Positions 1 to 4,609 of a stretch of 6,425 bases of DNA are shown piece by piece. Numbering within the stretch: position 1 is the first letter of the stretch; the number at the start of each line of letters is the position of its first letter. A program made the position numbers and the translations under genes. The notes under the pieces are model-generated. The model did not search any database, had not been told where the DNA came from, and saw only the letters and a program-made list of their open reading frames with translations. Source of the DNA: Marvinbryantia sp964455335 (GTDB lineage Bacteria > Bacillota > Clostridia > Lachnospirales > Lachnospiraceae); contig CAYVVW010000114.1 of NCBI GenBank assembly GCA_964455335.1, positions 1-6,425 on the forward strand, given 5' to 3'.

Positions 1-534
1 ATACTCCAGCCACGCGCCGCGGTTGGGTATTACGGTACAGGAGAAAAGATGTTTGCCGAGCTTGTCGTGCGCAATCGCGTAATAGATGCCCGGGGAACGC
101 ACAAGCTGGCTGACAATGACGCGCTCCGCGCCATTGATCACAAACGTGCCCGTGGCCGTCATAAGCGGCAGGTCGCCCATGAAAATCTCGTGCTCGTTGA
201 TCTCGTCCGTCTCTTTATTGCGGAGCCTGACCCGGACTTTCAAGGGGGCGGCATAGGTGGCGTCGCGCTCCTTGCACTCCTCAATCGAATACTTGACATC
301 GTCCTCGCAGAGCTTGAAGTCGGCAAACTCCAAACTCAGCTTTTCGCCGTAGTCGCGAATCGGGGAGATGTCATCGAACACTTCCCGAAGCCCTTCTTTT
401 AGAAACCACTGGTAAGAATCCTTTTGGACTTCGATGAGGTTTGGCATCTCCAGCACTTCTTTTTGCCTGGAGTAGCTCATCCGGAACTTGCTGCCGCTTT
501 TGATCGGGCGTATCCTGTTTTTCTCCATAGACAT
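1..534 (-). CDS. rpoB: RNA polymerase beta subunit, N-terminal part (truncated by window edge)
   Basis: This is the start of the beta subunit of DNA-dependent RNA polymerase, which forms part of the catalytic cleft in the cytoplasm. The 178 visible codons hold hallmark RpoB N-terminal wording: RMSYSRQKEVLEMPNLIEVQ (residues about 18-37), then SYQWFLKEGL, then GDLPLMTATGTFVINGAERV followed by IVSQLVRSPG, and the C-terminal stretch VIPNRGAWLEY that runs off the left edge. A full clostridial RpoB is roughly 1,200 residues or more, so only about one seventh is present. Two in-frame ATG codons compete as start: 534 (AGGAG at 539-543, 4-nt spacing) and 528 (10-nt spacing). I give 534, but 528 is equally plausible and matches the common MEKNRIRP start. 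The gene has its own promoter and a structured leader. Its upstream neighbour is a lipoprotein gene, not rplL. Family identity is essentially certain. Confidence 0.97.
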   Translation of the reverse strand, partial: MSMEKNRIRPIKSGSKFRMSYSRQKEVLEMPNLIEVQKDSYQWFLKEGLREVFDDISPIRDYGEKLSLEFADFKLCEDDVKYSIEECKERDATYAAPLKVRVRLRNKETDEINEHEIFMGDLPLMTATGTFVINGAERVIVSQLVRSPGIYYAIAHDKLGKHLFSCTVIPNRGAWLEY

Positions 535-563
535 TTCACTCCTGTCTTTTGTGGCGCTCGGGC

Positions 564-590
564 AAAAATCGCCCCTTTTCGGGCGACTTT
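564..590 (-). terminator. Intrinsic terminator inside the rpoB leader
   Basis: On the minus strand the sequence AAAGTCGCCC, loop GAAAAG, GGGCGATTTT forms a 10-pair stem (6 perfect GC-rich pairs TCGCCC/GGGCGA, one G-U wobble, three A-U pairs) whose 3' arm merges into a run of five T (568-564). This is a textbook rho-independent terminator. It sits about 30 bp before the rpoB start codon, downstream of the rpoB promoter, so it can act as an attenuator. It is also the first terminator met by transcripts coming out of the upstream zinc operon. The alternative stem GGGCG (597-593) with CGCCC (585-581) uses the same bases as the 5' arm and would prevent the terminator. Confidence 0.7.
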
Positions 591-628
591 CCCGCCCTGA
601 CACCGGTCACATTCCTGCATGGTGCAAG

Positions 629-677
629 GCATTTTTGCGCAAAAAGCCCCTTTTAGAAGCCTCTTGCGCAATAATGC
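629..677 (-). promoter_or_regulatory. 5'-terminal stem-loop of the rpoB leader
   Basis: The arms GCATTATTGCGCAA (677-664) and TTGCGCAAAAATGC (642-629) pair over 14 positions with a single A-A mismatch, enclosing a 21-nt loop. The inner 8 bases of each arm are the same self-complementary word TTGCGCAA. The 5' arm begins at the position where the promoter predicts transcription to start, so the mature transcript would begin with this stem. Such 5' stems can protect mRNA from decay or act as a regulatory domain; which applies here is not visible. Confidence 0.55.
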
Positions 678-684
678 AACCTAC

Positions 685-713
685 ACTATAACACGGCAAA
701 ATTCCATTGTCAA
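685..713 (-). promoter_or_regulatory. Sigma-A promoter of rpoB
   Basis: The -35 element is a perfect TTGACA (713-708), followed by a 17-bp spacer and the -10 element TATAGT (690-685, five of six consensus bases). Transcription should start near 679-676. The TGA stop codon of the upstream lipoprotein gene (712-710) lies inside the -35 box, so the coding end and the promoter share bases. This is the strongest promoter in the window, as expected for a core RNA polymerase gene. Confidence 0.85.
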
Positions 714-1498
714 TTCATTTTTCCAGGCATTTTGGCATTTGCCAGGCGGCAATACAGGCCTCCGTTCTCCTCGTAAGTCTCAAACGTGCCGACAACGGTG
801 ATCTCATCCCCCACCTGGGGATAATCCTCTGGGTAGGCATACTCCTCCTGGAGGACAAATTCCAGCCCTTGCGCGCAGCAGGCAGCGGCGTCTTTGATCA
901 CGCAGGCATAGTAGATGGGCGCGCTCGGGTCAAACGCCACAGTCCCGTCCGCCTGCGGGCCGTATATGGTAAATGTGCCATTCATCTTGACCGTTTTGCC
1001 AATATAATCCTGCGGGGTATACATCATATTGTAAACTTCCGAATAGACCATCGTGCTGCTCAATTGCGTGAGGTCAACATCGATGTCCTGCGCGCCGCGC
1101 GCCTCCTTCACCCCCTCTGTTCCGATGTCATCCGTTCCACGATCCGCGCCCTGTTCCTCCGAAGCGGAGTCATCCATTGTCTCCTGCTCTGTTTCGTCCG
1201 CGTCATCCGCCGAACCGTTCTGCCCTTGCGCGGACGCGGCGCCTGTTGTTTCTGCTTCTGACTCCTTTGCGCTGCCCGCCAGGCTGCCTTGATCTTCTGA
1301 GGCAGTGCCCGCTGTCTCTTGCTCTGTCTGACCTCCCTGCTCCTCCGAAGCAGAGGCATCCGCTGTCTCCTGCTCTGTCTGGCTTCCCTGCTCCTTTGCC
1401 GCAGCGCCTGTTGTTTCCGGCTCCGCCTGGCTTTCGCCGCATCCCGCAAGGGCGAGCGCCACACATGCCGCAGCGATCCACATTCCTAATTTTTTCAT
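710..1498 (-). CDS. Lipoprotein with acidic repeat linker and conserved C-terminal domain, last gene of the zinc operon
   Basis: The 262-residue product begins MKKLGMWIAA with a lipoprotein signal peptide and lipobox LAGC, so Cys20 would be lipidated and the protein anchored on the outer face of the membrane. Residues about 21-140 form a low-complexity linker rich in E, Q, A, S, T and D, with repeated TEQET and SEEQG words. Residues about 145-258 look like a folded, beta-rich domain with YYACV, AACCAQGLEF and QVGDEITVVGTFE; its four cysteines are C199, C207, C208 and C250. I know similar domains from clostridial proteins encoded beside metal ABC transporters, and the CC motif recalls the C-terminal domain of YcgQ/TIGR03943 proteins, but I cannot name a family. 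The start at 1498 is chosen for AGGAGG at 1513-1508 (9-nt spacing) and the signal peptide; an ATG at 1540 has no such support. The gene follows znuB by 63 bp. A role in metal handling is inference from context. Confidence 0.85.
   Translation of the reverse strand: MKKLGMWIAAACVALALAGCGESQAEPETTGAAAKEQGSQTEQETADASASEEQGGQTEQETAGTASEDQGSLAGSAKESEAETTGAASAQGQNGSADDADETEQETMDDSASEEQGADRGTDDIGTEGVKEARGAQDIDVDLTQLSSTMVYSEVYNMMYTPQDYIGKTVKMNGTFTIYGPQADGTVAFDPSAPIYYACVIKDAAACCAQGLEFVLQEEYAYPEDYPQVGDEITVVGTFETYEENGGLYCRLANAKMPGKMN
1151..1395 (-). repeat. Imperfect repeats encoding the lipoprotein linker
   Basis: Two 35-bp copies at 1310-1344 and 1361-1395 differ at only three positions and are offset by 51 bp (17 codons). 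A more diverged third copy starts at 1151, offset 186 bp (62 codons) from the matching part near 1337, and includes the shared words TCCTCCGAAGC and TGTCTCCTGCTCTGT. All offsets are multiples of three, so gain or loss of units keeps the frame. They encode the QTEQETA and SEEQG words of the linker between the lipid anchor and the folded domain. Confidence 0.75.
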
Positions 1499-1525
1499 AT
1501 CCAAATACCTCCTAATGATACGTTC

Positions 1526-1557
1526 TATCGTAAACGACAACGATATTTGCCGTTTAC
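1526..1557 (-). promoter_or_regulatory. Overlapping dyads between znuB and the lipoprotein gene (possible Zur-like operator or mRNA hairpin)
   Basis: Two inverted repeats overlap in the 63-bp gap. One is TATCGTTGTCGTTTACGATA (1545-1526), with 6-bp arms TATCGT/ACGATA. The other is GTAAACGGCA (1557-1548) against TGTCGTTTAC (1539-1530), which in minus-strand RNA gives a 10-pair stem with one G-U wobble and an 8-nt loop. The first dyad shares the ATCGT...ACGAT half-sites of the Bacillus Zur box, but its spacer is 8 rather than 7 bases. No T-run follows on the minus strand, so it is not a terminator for the operon. On the plus strand a T-run follows (1558-1563), but there is no plus-strand gene to terminate. 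Confidence 0.45.
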
Positions 1558-1561
1558 TTTT

Positions 1562-2413
1562 TTATTTTCCAACACTTCCCGACAGTCTGCCCGCGAGGGA
1601 AAAGATGCCAAACACCGCGATGTCCACCGCGACGATGGTAGACCCGACGGGCGTTCCCGCGAGGATGGAAATGAGCATCCCCAAAAGGGAACAGCACACG
1701 GACAGCGCCGCCGAGCAGATCGTGACAGAGCGAAAGCTCTTGAAGATCCGCATGGCGGAGACGGCCGGAAAAATCACCAGGGCCGAAATCAAAAGCGACC
1801 CGACGAGGTTCATCGCCAAGACGATGATCACCGCGATAATGATGGCGATCATGAGATTGTAACGCCCCACGTTCGTGCCTGTCGCCTTGGCAAACCCCTC
1901 GTCAAACGTCACGCAAAATATCTTATTGTAAAAAAGCACAAACGCGGCGACCACGACAATGGACAAGATCGCGCACGCCCAGACTTCCCACTTCGTCAGT
2001 GTCAGGATTGACGTGGACCCAAACAGCGTGGCGCACACGTCGCCCGACAGGTTGGACGAGGTGGAAAACAGGTTCATCAGCAGATACCCAATGGCAAGCG
2101 CCCCCACGGAGACCATGGCGACAGAGGCGTCGCCTTTGATTTTCGCGTTTTGCCCGGTGCGCAAAAGCAAAACGGCACTGACGACCGTGATGGGAAGCAC
2201 CAGGAGCATTTCATTTGTCAGCCCCACGACAGATGCCACCGCCATCCCGCCGAACGCCACGTGGGAAAGGCCATCCCCGATGAAGGAAAAACGCTTCAGC
2301 ACCAGCGTCACGCCGAGCAGCGAGGAGCACAAGGAGATCAGCACCCCGACGATCAGCGCATAGCGCACAAACGGATAAGAAAAATACAGCGCCAGTTTTT
2401 CAAACAGCCCCAT
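1562..2413 (-). CDS. znuB: Zinc/manganese ABC transporter permease (ZnuB-like)
   Basis: This 283-residue integral membrane protein belongs to the ABC-3 family of metal permeases and would form the homodimeric channel that carries Zn(II) or Mn(II) from ZnuA into the cytoplasm. It has about eight or nine hydrophobic segments (for example 16-38, 68-85, 98-118, 145-161, 187-220, 231-252, 255-275). Family hallmarks are the early GDGLSHVAFGG (47-57), the cytoplasmic loop DEGFAKATGTNVGRYN (171-186), expected to contact the ATPase, and LVGSLLISALVIFPA (203-217). The ATG at 2413 overlaps the znuC TGA by one base (TGATG), which indicates translational coupling. GGAGG lies 9 nt upstream of this ATG. A GTG at 2416 would add one residue and is an alternative start. 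Zinc versus manganese cannot be settled from the permease. Confidence 0.93.
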   Translation of the reverse strand: MGLFEKLALYFSYPFVRYALIVGVLISLCSSLLGVTLVLKRFSFIGDGLSHVAFGGMAVASVVGLTNEMLLVLPITVVSAVLLLRTGQNAKIKGDASVAMVSVGALAIGYLLMNLFSTSSNLSGDVCATLFGSTSILTLTKWEVWACAILSIVVVAAFVLFYNKIFCVTFDEGFAKATGTNVGRYNLMIAIIIAVIIVLAMNLVGSLLISALVIFPAVSAMRIFKSFRSVTICSAALSVCCSLLGMLISILAGTPVGSTIVAVDIAVFGIFSLAGRLSGSVGK

Positions 2414-3117
2414 CACGCCCCACCTCCCATTTGCGCAAATCTTTTTCCCAGATTGCCCGCAAGATACTCCTCCCGCGTGCCAAAGAAAACCTCCGCCCCA
2501 ATATGCAGGATATGCGTCGCATATTGGAGCGCGGCCGCCATGTCATGCGAAATCATCAAAATGGTAATGCCGCTTTGGTGGAGGCTTGCAATCAACCGGT
2601 ACATCTCGAAAGTGGCTTTTGGGTCAAGCCCGGAAACCGGCTCGTCCAAAAATAGCATCTTCTGCGCGGCGCAAAGTGCCCGCGCGAGCAGCACCCGCTG
2701 CTGCTGGCCGCCGGAAAGCTCCCGGTAGCAGCGTTTTGCGAGCGGGGAAATGCCCATCCGCTCCAGGTTTTGGGCCGCAGCCTTTTTTTCTTCTTTTGTG
2801 TAAAACGGCCGCAGGCCGCATTTTCCCTGAAATCCGGAGAGCGTGATTTCCCAGACGGTCGCCGGAAAATCCTTTTGCACCACAGTCTGCTGCGGAAGGT
2901 AGCCGATCTCGTTTTTGGCAATGCCGTCTCCCGTCACTATCCGCCCCGACAGAGGGGGAAGCAGGCCGAGAATCGTCCGCATCAACGTCGTTTTCCCAGA
3001 GCCATTTTCCCCGACAATGCACAGGTACTCCCCGGCATTTACCTCAAAATTCAAATTGTGCAAGATCTCCCTGCCCTCATATCCAAGGCAGAGGTCCTGG
3101 CAGGCAAGCTGCGCCAT
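2413..3117 (-). CDS. znuC: Zinc/manganese ABC transporter ATP-binding protein (ZnuC-like)
   Basis: The 234-residue cytoplasmic ATPase powers metal import through ZnuB. All ABC motifs are present and intact: Walker A GENGSGKTT (36-44), Q-loop at Q76 in YLPQQ, signature LSGGQQQR (134-141), Walker B MLFLDEP (154-160) with catalytic E159, D-loop SGLD (162-165), and switch H191 in ISHD. Its length fits the roughly 230-250 residue family norm. The ATG at 3117 is preceded by GGGAGGT (3133-3127, 9-nt spacing). The gene starts 17 bp after the znuA stop, and its own stop overlaps the znuB start. The assignment to metal import rests mainly on its neighbours, since these ATPases are alike in sequence. 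Confidence 0.95.
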   Translation of the reverse strand: MAQLACQDLCLGYEGREILHNLNFEVNAGEYLCIVGENGSGKTTLMRTILGLLPPLSGRIVTGDGIAKNEIGYLPQQTVVQKDFPATVWEITLSGFQGKCGLRPFYTKEEKKAAAQNLERMGISPLAKRCYRELSGGQQQRVLLARALCAAQKMLFLDEPVSGLDPKATFEMYRLIASLHQSGITILMISHDMAAALQYATHILHIGAEVFFGTREEYLAGNLGKRFAQMGGGA

Positions 3118-3134
3118 GTGTCCCGTACCTCCCG

Positions 3135-4136
3135 TCAGCCGAGCGCTTCTTTGAGCGCATCCAGGTTTTTCTCCATAATGTCCAGATAGGACGCGCCGTT
3201 TTTGACATCCTCCGATGTAGTGGACTGCATGGAATCCATCGTGAGGATCTGCGCCGCCTTCTCTTGCGTCGTATCAACGATGGTCTTTGCGATCTTCTGA
3301 TCCGATCCCTCCAATGTCAGAACCGCGGGCAATCCCAATTCGTCCACTTTTTCCGCAAGGAATGCCACCGTCTCAAAGCTCGCTTCCGTTTCCGCCGAGC
3401 ACCCGGCAAACGCGGCAAAGTAAGACAGGCCATAATCATCCGCAAGGTAGCGGAACGGGAAGCGGTCGCCGAACAGGATGGTCTTCGTCTGCGCGGCATC
3501 CACGGCGGCCTGGTACTTGGCATCCAGGGCATTGAGCTTTTCCACATACGCGGATGTATTTGCGGCGTAGATTTCCTGATTGGCCGCATCCGCCTCGCAG
3601 AGCGCGTCTTTTATCACGTTGCAGAGAACCGCGGCATTTTTGAGGGAAAGCCAGACGTGCTCGTCATATGCCGCGCCCTCCGCGTGGTCTTCCCCAGCGT
3701 GATCCGCTTCTCCGTGCCCGTCCTCGTCCTCCATGCCCTCCACGATCTCTTCTTCCTTCGCCGCATCCCCGAGGGATTCCAAAAGATTTACGACCATCCT
3801 GTCCGGGTTGGCCTCCCCTTTCAGGGCATCCTCGACCCACTCGTCGGACTCGCCTCCCACATAGAGGAAAACATCGCAATTTGCAATCTGAATCATGTCA
3901 TCGGCGGTGGACTGGTAACTGTGCAAGTCAACGCCGCTGCCAAGCAGCATGGTCACATCCGCATCCGCGGCCTTTTCTCCGAGAATGTTCCTCACCCAGT
4001 CGTACTCTGGGAAAATCGTGGTGACAATGGACAACTTCTCTCCGTCATCCTTTGGCTGTCCCTTGCAGCCCGCAAAAAGGCACGCGCACAGCGCGGCGGC
4101 CAAAAACAGCAAACGCTTTTTTTTCATAAGATTCAT
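3135..4136 (-). CDS. znuA: Zinc-binding lipoprotein of the ABC importer (ZnuA/AdcA-like)
   Basis: The 333-residue protein is a cluster A-I metal-binding lipoprotein that captures Zn(II) outside the membrane and hands it to ZnuB. It has a signal peptide with lipobox FAGC (lipidated Cys24), then TIFPEYDWVRNILG, and GVDLHSYQSTADD with the first ligand His72. A flexible acidic, His-containing loop spans about 131-155 (H141, H146, H151), as is typical of zinc rather than manganese proteins. DEHVWLSL carries the second ligand, His160. Where E. coli ZnuA has its third histidine, this protein reads LFGDRFPFRY, so the histidine is replaced (G223, with D224 next to it). This variant is known to me from clostridial homologues. 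The start at 4136 is favoured by GGAGG at 4152-4148 (11-nt spacing); an ATG at 4127 is possible. The gene lies 72 bp after the small membrane-protein gene and 17 bp before znuC. Confidence 0.94.
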   Translation of the reverse strand: MNLMKKKRLLFLAAALCACLFAGCKGQPKDDGEKLSIVTTIFPEYDWVRNILGEKAADADVTMLLGSGVDLHSYQSTADDMIQIANCDVFLYVGGESDEWVEDALKGEANPDRMVVNLLESLGDAAKEEEIVEGMEDEDGHGEADHAGEDHAEGAAYDEHVWLSLKNAAVLCNVIKDALCEADAANQEIYAANTSAYVEKLNALDAKYQAAVDAAQTKTILFGDRFPFRYLADDYGLSYFAAFAGCSAETEASFETVAFLAEKVDELGLPAVLTLEGSDQKIAKTIVDTTQEKAAQILTMDSMQSTTSEDVKNGASYLDIMEKNLDALKEALG

Positions 4137-4167
4137 AAATCAAACAACCTCCAATCTAAACACACAT

Positions 4168-4185
4168 GCGCCGCAAACGCGGCGC
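4168..4185 (-). promoter_or_regulatory. GC-rich intercistronic hairpin upstream of znuA
   Basis: A perfect 7-bp stem GCGCCGC/GCGGCGC with a 4-nt loop (GTTT on the minus strand) lies in the 72-bp gap between the small membrane-protein gene and znuA. What follows on the minus strand is ATGTGTGTTTAG, a poor U-tract, so it is at best a leaky terminator. A processing or stability hairpin, or one that limits read-through so that the two genes are expressed at different levels, fits better. The znuA ribosome binding site starts 15 nt downstream. Confidence 0.6.
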
Positions 4186-4208
4186 GGCAACAGGGTCTTC
4201 AAAGTGGT

Positions 4209-4514
4209 TCAATTGGAAAGTTTGATTTTTAGCGTGATCAGGGTCGTTCCGACCAAGTATTTTTCGGTCTGCCAAAACAAAATTGCGATGAAAAAGACCG
4301 GCAAAACAAAGGCGGCCGCTTGATGCGCAAGCGTTTTCAAAGTATTTTTCAACGCGCGGATCTGGCAGCAGACGGGACAATTTTCCCCAACGCAGTCGTG
4401 GGCGAGCTCCGCCGAAAGATACAAGGCGGAAAACAGCACGATGACGCACGCTGCGAGCACGAGCAGCCAGGCGATCGGTCGGTTTTCCTTTGCCATGCCG
4501 TTTCTCTTTTCCAT
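4209..4514 (-). CDS. Small two-helix membrane protein with a His/Cys loop, first gene of the zinc operon
   Basis: The 101-residue product is not one I can assign to a named family. It has a short positively charged N-terminus, a hydrophobic helix at about 13-34, a loop with a striking HDCVGENCPVCC motif (H39, D40, C41, C46, C49, C50), a short amphipathic stretch, and a second hydrophobic helix at about 66-81. The positive-inside rule puts both ends in the cytoplasm and the His/Cys loop outside, where it could bind metal. I recall similar small proteins beside metal transporters in Clostridia. The start at 4514 has GGAGG at 4527-4523 with 8-nt spacing; an in-frame ATG at 4496 lacks such a site. 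It lies 95 bp after purA and 72 bp before znuA on the same strand. Coding is supported by this RBS and the organised protein; metal binding is inference. Confidence 0.8.
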   Translation of the reverse strand: MEKRNGMAKENRPIAWLLVLAACVIVLFSALYLSAELAHDCVGENCPVCCQIRALKNTLKTLAHQAAAFVLPVFFIAILFWQTEKYLVGTTLITLKIKLSN

Positions 4515-4564
4515 GCCGTTTTCCTCCCTTCGCGTTTCTATTTTTTCTTCTTTATTCTTTTTTT
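4515..4564 (-). promoter_or_regulatory. Purine-rich 5' leader of the zinc operon
   Basis: The minus strand is almost pure A and G here (about 50 nt, including runs of seven and six A), ending in the GGAGG ribosome binding site of the small membrane-protein gene. Such unstructured A-rich leaders favour translation initiation. No hairpin, riboswitch-like fold or obvious Zur box is visible in it. Confidence 0.5.
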
Positions 4565-4593
4565 ATGTTACAAAAGATGCCTACGGATTGCAA
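4565..4593 (-). promoter_or_regulatory. Candidate sigma-A promoter of the zinc operon
   Basis: TTGCAA (4593-4588) and TAACAT (4570-4565) are separated by exactly 17 bp; each matches four of six consensus bases. It lies 51 bp upstream of the first operon gene and just after the purA stop. There is no good terminator between purA and this site, so read-through from purA is also possible. The match is moderate and could be chance in an AT-rich stretch. Confidence 0.45.
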
Positions 4594-4609
4594 ATGCCCG
4601 CGCGGTTTG

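Larger units (their letters stand above)
535..678 (-). promoter_or_regulatory. Structured 5' leader of rpoB (candidate attenuator)
   Basis: About 144 nt separate the predicted transcription start (around 678) from the rpoB start codon. Read in the direction of transcription, the leader holds: a long stem-loop at its very 5' end (677-629); a short bulged hairpin (629-614, stem CC-U-GCA with UGCAGG, loop CCA); a 4-bp stem TGAC/GTCA with a 4-nt loop (609-598); and an intrinsic terminator (590-564) with an overlapping alternative hairpin (597-581, GGGCG with CGCCC). The AGGAG ribosome binding site follows at 543-539. This order suggests regulated premature termination ahead of rpoB. A structured rpoB leader called Lacto-rpoB is described in lactic acid bacteria; I cannot say whether this leader is related. 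The pairings are read by eye, not folded. Confidence 0.6.

Noticed and set aside
477..671. Minus-strand reading frame in the rpoB leader with a CxxC (MQECDRC), considered as a leader peptide or small gene.
   Set aside because: It has no ribosome binding site, overlaps the start of rpoB out of frame, and the region is better explained by RNA stems and the terminator.
1108..1481. Arg-rich alternative frames inside the lipoprotein gene.
   Set aside because: They are frame-shifted readings of the repetitive Glu/Gln/Ala linker; the lipoprotein frame has the RBS, signal peptide and conserved domain.
1508..1550. A promoter for the lipoprotein gene: TATCAT (1519-1514) looks like a -10 box.
   Set aside because: It abuts the ribosome binding site, so transcription would start within or after it, and no -35 element lies at 16-18 bp.
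1530..1563. Plus-strand intrinsic terminator (hairpin followed by six T).
   Set aside because: There is no plus-strand gene to terminate, and the stem pairs better in minus-strand RNA. It could limit antisense transcription, but nothing shows this.
3264..4232. A 322-codon open frame on the plus strand opposite znuA.
   Set aside because: It is antisense to a gene with clear ZnuA motifs, lacks a recognisable domain, and is an effect of GC-biased codon use.
4515..4609. Intrinsic terminator after purA.
   Set aside because: The only palindrome is CCGCGCGG, which cannot form a hairpin of useful size, and no T-run follows it directly.
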